Shown: positions 34,560 to 46,347 of the stretch, in pieces | How positions within the stretch are numbered: the stretch's first letter is position 1 | How the letters are laid out: the number at the start of each line of letters is the position of its first letter | Origin: Metellina segmentata | Taxonomy: Eukaryota; Arthropoda; Arachnida; Araneae; Tetragnathidae | DNA: 64,000 nt | Direction: 5' to 3' | Assembly (NCBI GenBank): GCA_947359465.1 | Contig: OX375877.1 | Span: 71,374,698 to 71,438,697 of the forward strand | Position numbers and translations under genes: made by a program | The notes under the pieces: generated by a model | Databases searched by the model: none | Seen by the model: the letters and a program-made list of their open reading frames with translations, nothing else | What the model was told of the DNA's origin: nothing

Positions 34560-34669
34560 TGTGCCAGGGAAGTGACATGTAGTATATCTCAAAAGACATC
34601 CTGTGTTAATTTCTGCAGATGTTGGAACCAGCATCCTGATCCAGAGATCTTTCTGAGTGGTATTACAAG

Positions 34670-35510
34670 GTAGGAAAGAGTAAGATTTCTAGGTATCATT
34701 TTTGACCAGAAATTTGCTTCCTCTTGCATGTTGTTCAGCTACAGATGTATTGTGTAAATACTCTAAAATTATCCTAAAAAACATCTTGGGGAGCAGATCC
34801 TCCATGGTCAAGATCTATTGATCTATAATTCGTTTCAGACTTCACTCTGTGTATAATACCTATGGTTCCATCTGTCAGACTTACGAAAGCTCGATACAGT
34901 ACATCACCCCACATTTAGAATCTGTTTCAGTGCCTTCAGGACCTCACCAGTCAAAAATGTACATGTAGTTTGTCAAGAACCATCTTTAGCTTCTATGTGT
35001 CTTTTGTTGTCGTTTCGACTTAATTACTGCATATTGAGTAGTCCAGCTCGTCATTTCTAAACAACTTTTTAATTAGTTTATTGTCGGTCTTAATTTTGTC
35101 TAGTGTAGCTTGGCCATTTGTGGCTCTTGTACCATAACAACCCATTGTTATAATTTTATCATCACTCGGCCATTTACATTGATGACTCGGACAAATTATG
35201 CTAGCTCGCCTTTGTGATCCTATTTCGCTTCGTTATTCACTTCCATCTGTAGTTTCAGTTTTCACTGTATTACAGGGCATTGAAATATATTTATGTCTGC
35301 TTTTGGCAATTTTATTGTATATACGGGTTTTAGAAGTTTATTGGAATCCTTAAAATCAGATTGTCGTAAACATTTCCTGAAACTTGTTATTGGGATCCTC
35401 AGTGAACTTATTTGGCGGGATTTCGGAATCGGCTTTTTCATTCATCCAATATCTAGCAATCCTTTAACAAATCAAACCAGTTTACCAGGTAAACAAAGAT
35501 GAGAACTGCT
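34670..35510 (+). pseudogene. Decayed Jockey-type LINE: RT end and RNase H remnant
   Basis: Shifting frames give RFLGIIFDQKF, KTSWGADPPW, then ICFSAFRTSPVKNV. These are the conserved landmarks (FLG-x2-FD, SWGAD, GAFRTSP) of the region after the catalytic block in Jockey-clade LINEs common in arthropods. Further on, 35293-35502 reads FIVYTGFRSLLESLKSD and LSELIWRDFGIGFF, matching an RNase H with its catalytic Asp changed (T-D-S to T-G-F). Stops and frame changes are dense, so this is an old insertion. It lies inside the 6.5-kb TIR element and is not its transposase. Confidence 0.75.
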
Positions 35511-35559
35511 GCTTAAGAGGATTAGGGCTCTTGGCGATACCTCTATAAAAAAAGCGCAT

Positions 35560-38500
35560 CATGATTCCTACCCCATGGGTGATGTGGAAATTGAATTGTT
35601 CATTTTAGGACGTTATAATTTACAGAATACAATTGTGATGGCTATCAAATTCTTGTATTCAGTAATATGGAATGTACTGGTTCCATTTTTTGGATTTACA
35701 AAAGTAATATTTGTCAGAATTATCTCTAGTCTGTTTCAACTTATAACTCGAATGATCATTTTCCGAATTAAAAAAATGGTGTTGAGGTAGAAAATATGCT
35801 TTGTTTCATTGTCAAAAGAGAGTAACATTCAGATATTTCCCTCTAGCTTCTGCAGAAACAATCATATTAACATTTAGACTACTACAAGTATGGCTAATTC
35901 TGTTTTTGCACAAACCTTCTTTACTCTAATTTGATTTAACACGAGCGGGCCGAGCCAATATCTAGTTTGCCTAGATTCCAAGAAATTTTTTTTGTGTGGT
36001 ATATGCATGAATAGATTGCATAACAGCTAATGTGCATTTGGAAACGCATGCTTTGGTTTGCTAATGTGTATCTCTAGGTATCTATGTATCATTTTTAATG
36101 GATTTGGTGCACATCTTTATCATTGTTTCAGCCCATTAATTTTTATTTTAGACCTCGAAGAAAAATGTCAGATTGTATAAATAAAGAGGTTTACATGATC
36201 CTGTGTTGAAACTAAAATACTGAGACCACAATGTGTTGCGTGCTCTTTGACTTGCGATTTAAGAACAAACATTGCTAATCCATGCGAAATAGAAGTTGTT
36301 TCATCCTGTCTAAAAAAATCTTAGTGATATTCTAGATGTACACGAACATATGCACTATTTATTGTCAGAAAATGAATAACATCTTGTAAAACAGATTTTG
36401 TTCATGAAGAGTTTTTTCCATTTTGAATGCAATTTATTTTAATACATTTTTATTATATGTATTTTGTTGAAATAAAATAAGCTTAAAACTAATATTCTCG
36501 AGAATGTTTTAAAAATTATTTTTACCGATTTTTAGATCCTAATCAATCTTTCCTACCATAGATACAATGTCTTTTTTTACATGTATTCTTCAGGACTGTT
36601 ACTCCTTACTTCTAAAACAGTATGGTATAAGTGCTGTAGCTGAGCTTCACCTCAAAACATTTATAATAATGGCTCCGAAATTGAATTACGATCCTGAAAT
36701 GCTAATTTTATTATTTATTTAGTGACAGTTTATGTGGGACTTATTTCTAGCTACTCAATGTCGTTTCCTAAAAACACTAAGGTTTGTATACTTTTAAGTG
36801 CAAATGTAACAGCAATATTTTATTGTAATGCACTTGGGATGGGAGGCATAATGCCAACATGCGAGAAAACTTGCTAATTCTACTTGGTAAGAAATGCATT
36901 CGAAGGTAAAAAAATTGACGTTAAATTGTGAATGGCAATTGTTTACACATATAAACATGCTGCAATTTGCTTGTAACAAAAATGTTATGAAATTAACTTC
37001 CACAAGTTACAATTTTCAGTTAATGAATGTTACTTGAACTAACCATTTCAATTTTAGTATACAAATATTAAAAAAAAACCAGCTAAATATTATACAAAAC
37101 TTTGACTTTTTTTGTAAACAAGAAAATTAAGAAAAGATAAAAAACTGCTTTAAAATATTACTTACAAAACAGTATGCCAGAGATACTTTTTTCTTTATAA
37201 ATAACAAAAACAAGCTAAAATGTTAAAGTTACAGTTTGTTTCGTGCTTTAGGGAAAAGCAGATGAGATTTATAATAGGTTACATGTTTCAAGTAAACAAA
37301 ACTAAAAATAGTAGATACAGTCAATATTTACTTTATATTTCATGGTTTAAGAAAACTTATCTAAAAGTTATATGGACAAAATTGAATTATAGCACATAAT
37401 GTAACGAGTTTCTTGGATAAAAATAATCCTGGTGAATACAAGATATTCTGTAAAAATACAACCAAGTGGTGAAAAGAAAACTTTTATTTTCAACAGAACT
37501 CAAAAAAAGTTCATTCATATTAAAAATAATATTTTTTCATACAATTTCAATTCTAAAGCTACCATTCCAGAAATAATGTTACACAACACATTGTAGCATC
37601 CATTTTAGTTGAAAGAACTGGAAATTAGTGCATTTAGATCAACAAAGCAGAAATTGCATCATAGTGCACTTACACTATGGCCTGATAAAAAAGAAATAAA
37701 CACTTAATTGAAGTAAAAAACTAACATTATATTTAGAAATCATAAAATGGCAACAATAAACTATACAAAATATGTCAAAAATTTATTCGTTATGGAATGA
37801 CCAAAAATCCAAATTAGTAATAGGTTGTTCATGCTCATTGATTATACCTCTATGATATCAATGATTCCATTACATCACCAGATATTCTATTGAAGATGTG
37901 CTTTATGCCAGCTAATTGGTAATGTGACCAACTGATAAATACAAATATTTTTATGCCATTGCAGTTTTTAAACTATTGGGTATAAAATAACTTTATGAAA
38001 TATCAAAATAAATAGGATAATAGAAGATGTCATCTACATCACATTACTGACAATTGGAGCCACTTCCTGAAACAGGTGCTTTACTCTTTTTGAACAAAAA
38101 TGCAGTCAACTCTTGTCAGTCATCTGCAATTTAACTACTTGGATCTTTGAAGTAGTTTAGGTATGCGTATAGTATTCTTCAACTAATATAATGAACCCAT
38201 AAAATGACAGAATTTACTTAAGCAACCTTCTGCAACATTTACCCAAGCAAATGTGGCATGAATTTTGTAAACATATTTAAGTAACTTTTTGGTCCAAACA
38301 CATGCAACAAATCCAAAAATCAATACCTAATCTAAACGATACAACTGATCAACTACATACACATAATTCACCAAAAAGTATGTGTGCGTGTTTCTGCCCT
38401 GATGCTAAACTTGCATGATTAATACAAATGAAATTATGAATTGCTTATGATAACAGACCAGGTCTATTTTCAGAAACAAGCTTATAATATCTCTAACCAG

Positions 38501-39871
38501 CCCTTAAGCATCTCCACTTATTCTTACAAAATCAACCCAAACGACAACTTTCCATAGCCAGACTACTAGATTCTGAATTTTAAAAACAAGCATTTGGTAA
38601 CTTCTGAAATAAGCAGAAATATAAAATAAAAATGCCATGTCCAATACTTTACAGTATATTTTGATCCACAGCTTAATTTGTACTTATTACAAGCCTTACT
38701 GGAAAACTCATCCACAGATTTATGAATTCAAAATTGGAGTATAGTCTAACTCCCGCCAGTTGGCAGTCGAGTCACATGGTCTTGAACAAGTCATTAATTA
38801 AATTAGGACACTGTCAGTAATGTAAACAAACCATGTCTTTTGTTGATGTCTATAGCAAGGATCCTGGTGTTAAGTTTATGGTTCAGTGACAAAAGCGACA
38901 GCAATAACGTTGGCAAAGGAAAACCATTATTGCTTTACATATAGCAGCCTTTTCCTATCAATCTTTTAAAAAAATTTCACAAATCAACTGAATTAAGGTT
39001 TATTGATCTACAATATATTGATGTATCACTATAGTGTACATCAGTGAACCTTGTACAGCTGCAAACCTTGTATATAGGACAATGTGTACATTGTCGTATA
39101 TAAAATTAATAAATTCAGACATGATGCTCTATGTAGTGTATATATACTTTGTATTCATGACCTAGACTTTGCAATATCATAAATATTTTTGTTGGATTTT
39201 ATAATCTATTACTTAGATGATAGACTAACACAGGAAAGCAGAACTCTTGCTAGTTAGTAATAGATGCTACTGGAACAATTATCCAATGAAAAAACTTCCC
39301 AATTCCTAGCATTATCAAAAAAGTACAGTTGTAAAACAATTCTGCTATCACTATGCAAACTGTGATGCTATTTATCAATCAATACACTCTTAACAACAAC
39401 CATGGTATCACATTAAAATAAAATAGAAAAATGATTGGGTAGCCACAATTTAACAATTACATGCAGCAGATACCAAATGCCTGGAGGTCATATTAAATAG
39501 TAACTTTCTCGGAAGTGAATAATTTCACAGTATAGAGCAACTGAAATCCTCTTAAAAACCACCCTTTAAAGATCATTTTTTTCTCCGCATAGGCTGATTA
39601 GATATGCGTGTACATAAAGTGCTAGTTACCATTATGATTTGTAAAAAACGTTCTAACATAAGAGTTGAGGTTCCACATAATACAAAAAATTTATAACTGC
39701 ATTCGTGCGGACAACACAATTAATTCAAAAAACATTTCTAATTAATTAAGATAGGTCCCTACTGTTCACTTCAAATAATATTTTTCAGGATCTGGTATTT
39801 TTCCGTTCTTCTAAATCGGAAATAAATTTTAGCCCGAAGTCCTAACAAAACAAAACACAGAAATCCCCCCC
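35560..39871. other. Gene-free interior of the 6.5-kb TIR element
   Basis: Over 4 kb of AT-rich DNA with only short, unrecognised frames. I found no exon pattern, RNA gene or repeat I could support. Confidence 0.55.
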
Positions 39872-40078
39872 ACCCCCGCAATGTTTTTATACTCATACTC
39901 TCGAAGCCAGGGTGAACCTCTACTCACTCATGTCAGATAAGCCACGCCTTGCATATACTTAACAGTTCGCGCATGCGCAGTTTAAAAATGGTTCCACGGG
40001 ATAGAGTTGCGGTAAGACTCTTGTCTTGGCGACCTCTAGGAGTAACTTGCCTTACCCTGGCATGCAGGCTCTGGCGGG

Positions 40079-41122
40079 GTGGCCTGCATACTTCCTGCGG
40101 CATGTACACTAACCCATGGAAAAAAAGAAAATAAAAACCTAACCACCGACTCCAAAGAAGAAGACACGCAGACCTTGATGGAGACCCAATCTTCAGGACC
40201 AGTCCCTGCAACCCCACAGACAGACCTTGAAGGAGATCGAGATCTCCAAAAGATAGTCTCGGAGCTTGACAGGATCGATATGCAGAGGAAAAAATTCTCT
40301 GGTGCTGCCAAAAAACGGCTGACCAAAGAAAGGAAGCTAGCTGAGGGCACATGGGTAGAAAACAGACCCAAACCAAAAGCTAAAACCACTCCCAGGGGAA
40401 AGGAGTTACAGACCCCGATCAGGCCCTCTATCAAGAGGCTAAGGTCGGATGGTAGTACTCCCCACTCTCAGGAGAAAATGTCGACAAAGAAGGCTAAACC
40501 TGGAGACGGGACAGACCCTAGCTATAGTGACACCTTATCAGCTGTGAAGATGGCAGCTGTCGTTGAAGGATATCCAGACCAGAAACTGTCAGAAGAACAG
40601 CTGATGACCTTTCAACTAGACGCAATGTCTAAGATTGAGTGCGTTCCTCCGGGAACCGGACCTCAATTCAAATATTGTTGTCTGTAAGGTGGAGCCATAA
40701 TCACTCTCTGTGCTGACTCTAACAGCAGCCAATGGCTGTCCAGAACTGTTAAAGAAATGTCACCATGGAACGGCCTGTCCCTCCTTGTTGACGAGGCACG
40801 CAAGATTGTTAAAGCAACAAAATTTATAGCTAAGATCCCGGCTATATATAACAAGTTCTCCGGTTAAGAAATTCTACAAAAGGTGGAAGCTCAGAACGGA
40901 GGACTAACTGCCACAGAATGGGGAATCCTCAACCAAAAATTTGGTAATGAGGGTAGAACCATTGTGGTGAACATTCCAGAACAAGACGCCAAGACCTTGA
41001 TCGGTAGAGACTGTAAATTTTACATAGGCTTTACCCAAGTGCAGGCTAGGGTTCTGGAAAAACCTGCTGCTGCTTCCGCTGACAATGTCACTGAAGCTCC
41101 CGCAGGCCAACCTACAGCATAA
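40079..41122 (+). pseudogene. LINE ORF1 (DUF4780-like), two stops
   Basis: One reading frame of 347 codons is interrupted by TAA at 40685-40687 and TAA at 40865-40867 with no frame change between the parts. The N-terminal half is charged and Pro/Lys-rich (RKKFSGAAKKRLTKERKLAE, nuclear-localisation-like runs). The second half has ITLCADSNSSQWL, PWNGLSLLVDEARK, GGLTATEWGILNQKF and TIVVNIPEQDAKTLIGRD. This fits the DUF4780 domain found in ORF1 of I/LOA-type LINEs. ORF1 proteins coat the element RNA. The true start is uncertain, since the 5' part of the frame lacks an early ATG. Its end overlaps the ORF2 frame by about 35 nt, an arrangement expected for a bicistronic LINE. Confidence 0.8.
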
Positions 41123-42831
41123 ACGACTTGCTGCTGCCAACCTCAGTGGGGTTTTCCGAACTGAGGGAATCCACATTGCCCTAATTCAAGAACCCTGGCT
41201 GTATAAAGAAGGCATCAGGGGATTAAAGGACAGTGGAGGTAAGTTAATTTATGATTTTGCAAGCTCCTCTCCAAGAGCTTGCTTACTTATTAACAACAAC
41301 ATCGATGCAATGCCGATTCATGAACTTTGTTCTAGGGATTCGGAAGTAGCAAAGATAACTCTTCATAATGGCGGGAGAACCAGAGAAATCTTGATAGGCT
41401 CTGGGTACCTGCCATATGAAGAAAAAGATTCTGTGAGTGCAGAGCTGAAGATATTGTTGACAGAGTGTGCAGAACAGTAATCGGGATTAATTCTCGGTTG
41501 TGATGCGAATGCACACCACACAATCTGGGGCAGCTCCAACATCAATGACAGAGGTGAGTTTCTTTTAGACTTTGTACTTGAAAATAACCTAGATATCTTA
41601 AATGTAGGAAACAAACCGACCTTTATAACTAGTGTAAGACAGGAAGTACTTGATATAACCTTAGCCAGCCCTGAACTAAGTAGTTATATTGACAAATGGC
41701 ATATTGATGAGAAGCCTTCAATGGCAGACCATCAATTTATCCACTTCTCACTGAAATCTGAATACCACTGGGAGAAGACGTTCAGAGATCCCAAAAAGAC
41801 GAACTGGACCTCATTTAACAATGAACTCCAGAATTACCTGGATGACTTCTCTCGGAAAATCTATGATACTTACGATCTAGAACTGTTCGCAGACGGCCTG
41901 CAGCAGGCAATCTATATCTCATATACAAATAACTGTCCACTGCCTTCTAGGGAAAGGCAAACAACCAAACTCATGGTGGAACCAAGACTTATGAGGCAGA
42001 GAAAGGCAGTAAGAAAACTTTTTAGGAAAGCAAAGAATTCTGGCAAGTGGGAAGAATACAAGTACCTACTTTCAGAATACAACAAAGCTGTTCGAATGGC
42101 CAAAAGAAATTCATGGAGGAAGTTCTGTGATGCGGTTGAAAGTACCGCTGAAGGCGCTAGACTCCACAAAATTCTTAAAAGAGATACACCAATATTGGTG
42201 GGGACCCTTAAGAATAATTCCGGTGGCTATACCAAAACTGGCAGAGAAGTTATAGAGACTCTGGTCGAGACACATTTTCCAAACTCCAACTTGGTACCTA
42301 ATGAGTTAAACCCTTCTCCCCTGGGATATCCAATAAGGGTGAGAATAGTTGCCAAGAAAATTTTTACTGTTAAACAAGTATTATGGGCTATCAACTCGTT
42401 TGAACCAGATAAAACTCCAGGACCAGATGGGATAATACCGATTACGCTTCAAAAATCGGCCGATCTCATCTCACGGGTCTTGTGTAAAATGTTCAGAGCC
42501 AGTCTAGCTCTTGAATATATCCCCAGACCATGGAGAAAGGCAAGGGTAGTCTTTCTGCCCAAACCTGGAAAAAGCCAATATGACCAGGCTAAGAACTTTC
42601 GTCCTATCAGCCTATCGTCTTTCATACTTAAGTGCATGGAAAAAATAATTGATAGACACATTAGGGATGTAATGAGGAGTACCAGACCTCTTCACAAAAA
42701 CCAAGTTGCCTATCAACCCGGTAAATCTACAGAGGTGGCTGTGCAACACCTGGATGTAAAGATTGAGAAGACCCTGGAGTACAAGGAAATGGCTTTGGCA
42801 GCTTTTCTTGATATTGAGGGTGCTTTCGATT
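41085..42831 (+). pseudogene. LINE ORF2: endonuclease and N-terminal RT, one stop, 3'-truncated
   Basis: A single frame with one TAA at 41478-41480 encodes an apurinic-type endonuclease (IALIQEPWL, GSGYLPYEEKDS, LGCDANAHHTIWGSS, GEFLLDFVLENNLDILN, SMADHQFIHFS). A linker follows and then the RT start (TPGPDGIIPITL, WRKARVVFLPKPGK, FRPISLSSFILKCMEKIIDR, NQVAYQPGKSTEVAVQHL). It stops dead at IEGAFD, inside the first catalytic RT block, where block B sequence starts at 42831. In the sister copy (20.2 kb) the RT runs on through Y-A-D-D and RNase H. Loss of the 3' end is unusual for a LINE, whose insertions normally lose the 5' end, so a later deletion or recombination cut it. Same family as the twin-primed copy. 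Confidence 0.93.
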
Positions 42832-43325
42832 TTTGCATATTTTGATATAAATAATGGTTTTTAACTTTTTATATAATGCAATAAAATAACCACAAAGATT
42901 CATTTTAATTAAAAATATTTAATATAACTGATCAGTATAAAACATTTGTTTTTATAATAACCATGAATATATATATAATGAATTAAAATAAAATAACCTT
43001 TGGGAAAAATTTTAGTTGAAAATGAACTAAATATTAACCGAAGAACTCATTCTTTTACAATTAAATCAGTTTATCTGCAAAGTTATGTTAATTTAATTGA
43101 AGCTGAAATTTAAAACTCTATTTCAACAGCCTACTATGATAATAATTTCATGAATCAAATTGTTTACTAGTTCTTTAAAATCAGATACTTATTTTAAAAC
43201 CAATTTTCTGGAAGTTTTAATACAAACGATGAATTAATTAGATGAGTTTCTGGTATTTTTGACAACACACACCAGTAATTCCTTTCAAATTAAAAGTTTT
43301 TTTTTTACCGAACCCATGTCAAATA
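42831..43325 (+). repeat. Block B copy 3, right part
   Basis: It matches copy 2 from about 30741 to 31200 (ACCACAAAGATTCATTTTAA, TAACTGATCAGTATAAAACA, CCAATTTTCTGGAAGTTTTA). It starts without a gap at the truncated LINE. Confidence 0.9.
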
Positions 43326-44555
43326 TAATTAGTTAAATGATTTTATGTTTTTATGCGACATCACTCAGCATTTTAATGAAGTAAATAAAAAACCTCAAGG
43401 AAATGGACAAATTGTTTTAATGATGTTTGAGAATATTTGGATATTTATGACGACACTTGAAATTTTTACTAGGGATTTGGAAATGAAAATCATGAAATAT
43501 TTTCCTCAGTTACAAAAACATTTTTAAAACACAATAACAATGGAAAATACGCTTGACATTCAAGAAAATACAATAAAAAAATATTTAATGATTATATACA
43601 GTAAATAAAACAAGGCCTTTGAAGATAGATTTAATCAATTTAAAAACATGGAAAATGCATTTCACTTTATTTTATATCCATACAAAACGAAATTCGAAAC
43701 AATGGAGTAAAACGAATTTAAGTGGCTGGGTAATCCATGATTTAGAAATGGGATTAGTTGAATTTCAGAGCAGTATAGTTTGATAACTTGATTTCCGAAG
43801 TAGAAGGGAAAATATTTTAAATTAGTGCAAATTAGAATGAACCCGCACTAATATATTAAACGTATGGGATTCTTTACCAAATAATTTATATCAATGAAGA
43901 AAGTTGCAAATGCTCTTTTAACGATGTTTGGATCCACATAATCACGTAAAAAAATATTTTGTCCCAAATTACACTTTTTAGAAACATATGGAAATTAAAA
44001 CATCTTTGTCTGCTTCCATTTTATTCCAACAACCAAAGAGCGTAGAAGTGCAGAACGGAATAACACAGCAAACTAAACGAGCGAGCCAAGCGGGTAAGCG
44101 GTTCAAACGGGAAAAAGAATTAATAATTCATTCCGGTAAAAGCGGGTGGAAGCGGGTAAAGCAGTCGGAAGCAAGGAAGCAGGTGCACTATAACCGCACC
44201 AATACAGTTTACGGGACGTTATTTTAAGGAAAAATCCTCCGCCATCTTGGATTCTGTCTTCTCCTATTGGGGGAAATTTTAGGCTGGGTTACTAGATCTA
44301 CATTGAAATTGCTTGCTTGGCGCAAAATTAGTTTTATTTTAAAATATCAGAAAATCTCTACAACGTAGTCACAGTTATAGTGAAATTTGTAATTGTTAGG
44401 CTAAACAACCGGGCCGTTATTAATATTAATGATTTTGATCTAGAGGGGAAAAAATTGGTCTTAAAATCAAGTGTAATTACGTTTTTTTTTTTAAATTTAT
44501 GAATAAAATAAATTTTGCTTTAAGAAAATTCATTTTGCAGAAATCTTTATATATA
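43326..44555. other. Gene-free; hypothetical 79-codon frame 43988-44227
   Basis: The frame at 43988 (plus) encodes a Lys/Arg-rich peptide with no recognisable domain; it could be chance. Just after it, CCGCCATCTTGGATTCTG near 44239 looks like a YY1-type promoter word, but no first exon follows that I can support. Confidence 0.4.
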
Positions 44556-44559
44556 CGCT

Positions 44560-45420
44560 GACCAACCGGTATAGTGGTTAAGGGGTTAGCCTCCATTCGA
44601 AAGGTTCCTGGTTCGAATCCGGGTCCGGGCATCGATGTTTGTAAACGTATGGTGTAGAGGCGGCTGGTACACCTTAAATGTGTCGTGGCCGAAAGTTCTC
44701 ACGTTGGGTTGGTGTGGAAGTTTGGAGAGTGGTGTGCCAGCTCAGGTGTTGCTTCGTCATCTGACCGTGGTTCAAAATTACAAGGTGTTGTCCTCGGATC
44801 TTTCCCTTAAGGGACTGATCCCGGACCGTCGTCAATAGCCCGTTGTGTTGCTCTAGTACTACGTTAACTCAAATTACCATTACCTTATATATGCGTGTAT
44901 AAGTTGTTAGCCTGTAGATCGAAAGGTTCCTGGTTCGAATTCGGGTCCGGGCATCGATGTTTGTAAGCGTATGGTGTAGAGGCGGTTGGTGCACCTTAAA
45001 TGTGTTGTGGCCGAAAGTCCTCACGTTGGGTTGGTGTGGAAGTTTGGAGAGTGGTGTGCCAGCTCAGGTGTTGCTTCGTCATCTGACCGTGGTTCAAAAT
45101 TACAAGGTGTTGTCCTCGGATCTTTTCCTTAAGGGACTGATCCCGGACCGTCGTTAATAGCCCGTTGTGTTGCTCTAGTACTACGTTAACTCAAATTACC
45201 ATTACCTTATATATGCGTGTATAAGTTGTTAGCCTGTAGATCGAAAGGTTCCTGGTTCGAATTCGGGTCCGGGCATCGATGTTTGTAAGCGTATGGTGTA
45301 GAGGCGAAGCACCTTAAATGTGTCGTGGCCGAAAGTCCTCACGTTGGGTTGGTGTGGAAGTTTGGAGAGTGGGGTGCCAGCTCAGGTGTTGGTTCTTCAT
45401 CTAAACGTGGACCGTCTTCA
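44560..45420 (+). mobile_element. Tandem array of SINE family 1, three units, 322-bp period
   Basis: Unit 1 has a full tRNA-like head: A-box region TATAGTGGTTAAGGGGTTAG, then B box GGTTCGAATCC at 44610-44620. The body follows (GGTGTAGAGGCGG, GTCGTGGCCGAAAG, CTGACCGTGGTTCAAAATTA, GATCCCGGACCGTCGTCAAT, GTTGTGTTGCTCTAGTACTA). The word CGAAAGGTTCCTGG recurs at 44598, 44920 and 45242, exactly 322 bp apart. Units 2 and 3 have lost the A-box half, which is replaced by the preceding unit's tail (GCGTGTATAAGTTGTTAGCC). Unit 3 is cut near 45415. Confidence 0.93.
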
Positions 45421-45650
45421 CCATCTCGCTGGAGCAACACAGCAGGCTACAACACCACGTAAATCTGAACGATGGTCAGATGACAATGTGGAAATTTAGA
45501 AAGTCTGTTGCCAGCTGAGGTATATCCTCGTCATCTGACCGTGGTTCTAAATAACAAGATGCTGTCATCAGACCTATCTTTCCTTCGGAGTTGATACCGG
45601 ACCGTCACCAATAGCCCGTTGTGTTGCTCCAATGTGAGGTTAATTAAAAA
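45421..45650 (+). mobile_element. SINE family 1, older diverged copy
   Basis: CGTCATCTGACCGTGGTTCT, GGACCGTCACCAATAGCCCG and TTGTGTTGCTCCAATG follow the family body with more substitutions than the adjacent array. The head is missing. Confidence 0.8.
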
Positions 45651-46012
45651 ATACCTTCATAATTTTGTGTGTTGAATGTTTTCAGCCGACCATTCATAAA
45701 TGGCCGACTTTGGAAAGGGCATACCTACCTTTTCAGAGACTTTGGCATCACGCGGTGCCTCAGTTTGCTTAAGGCGTGAGAAAAACGTTTTGTTAAAAAT
45801 TTTCAGGATGTCGATCGAATGAGCCAATTGAAATTTCATTTTCAATCCCAGACCCTTTCATCGGATTATTTAGTGGGTCGAATTCGAGGCCGGTATCTTT
45901 CCCATTCCTGTCTATCAACGCTTTGAACACATTCTGATACACTCATTGAACAAATATAAAATCTCTCATCTGAATAGTTTTAATGAGACATTTTCACATT
46001 GTTTGAAAATAA
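45651..46012. other. Unassigned stretch left of the Copia element
   Basis: A 62-codon minus frame (45657-45845) has no recognisable domain. Nothing else is supported. Confidence 0.45.
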
Positions 46013-46250
46013 TGTTAGATATGAAGAATGAACATAACTTTGTAAACTAGGTTAAATATTTATTCCATCTAGACATAAGATGATGATTCAGTTAAGGTAA
46101 CGGGACGATCACAATTTGCGTGTAACAAGCATGAGTTTACAAACAATAATAACAACATAGGATTGTTGCCAGATTCGTGGGGAAAACATGCATTAAAAAC
46201 AATGTTGCCAGATACAATTTACTTACATTGGGTGACAGGCATTTCTAACA
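46013..46250 (-). repeat. 3' LTR of the Copia element
   Basis: 238 bp, TG...CA ends (TGTTAGATATGAAG...GGCATTTCTAACA). By eye it is identical along its length to the other LTR. Confidence 0.95.
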
Positions 46251-46262
46251 CGCCCCCTTGCC
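46251..46262 (-). promoter_or_regulatory. Polypurine tract of the Copia element
   Basis: On the minus strand GGCAAGGGGGCG ends exactly at the LTR boundary, the position where plus-strand DNA synthesis is primed in LTR elements. Confidence 0.8.
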
Positions 46263-46347
46263 TATCACACTATGACAAACAATTGTAGGAATTTACTAAA
46301 CAGTTAAGAGGGTTTTTTGCACGAGTACATATCCGACATCGGTACAA

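Larger units (their letters stand above)
33516..40042. mobile_element. 6.5-kb element with ~175-bp terminal inverted repeats
   Basis: The left arm 33516-33692 (CTCCTAGAG, GGCGACACAAGAGTCTTACC, GCAACTCTATCCCGTGG, ACGCATGCGCGAACTGTT, TCGAGAGTATGTGAGTATAA) is the inverted copy of 39872-40042. The interior shows only a decayed Jockey-type LINE, a small MITE and AT-rich DNA. No transposase was recognised, so it is non-autonomous or has lost its gene. Clear target duplications were not found. The TAGAGTGC...GGCGACA core of its ends resembles that of the 17912-18450 element. Confidence 0.8.

Noticed and set aside
34251..34634. 127-codon minus-strand frame as a gene
   Set aside because: It overlays a small MITE with exact TIRs at 34309 and 34559 and shows no domain.
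43988..44227. Basic 79-residue frame as a host gene
   Set aside because: No domain, no splice context and no second copy; retained only as a hypothetical in the gene-free entry.
44635..45157. Open frames over the SINE array (GGWYTLNV and GGWCTLNV peptides)
   Set aside because: They repeat with the 322-bp SINE unit and recur at 58081; they are chance frames inside a SINE body.
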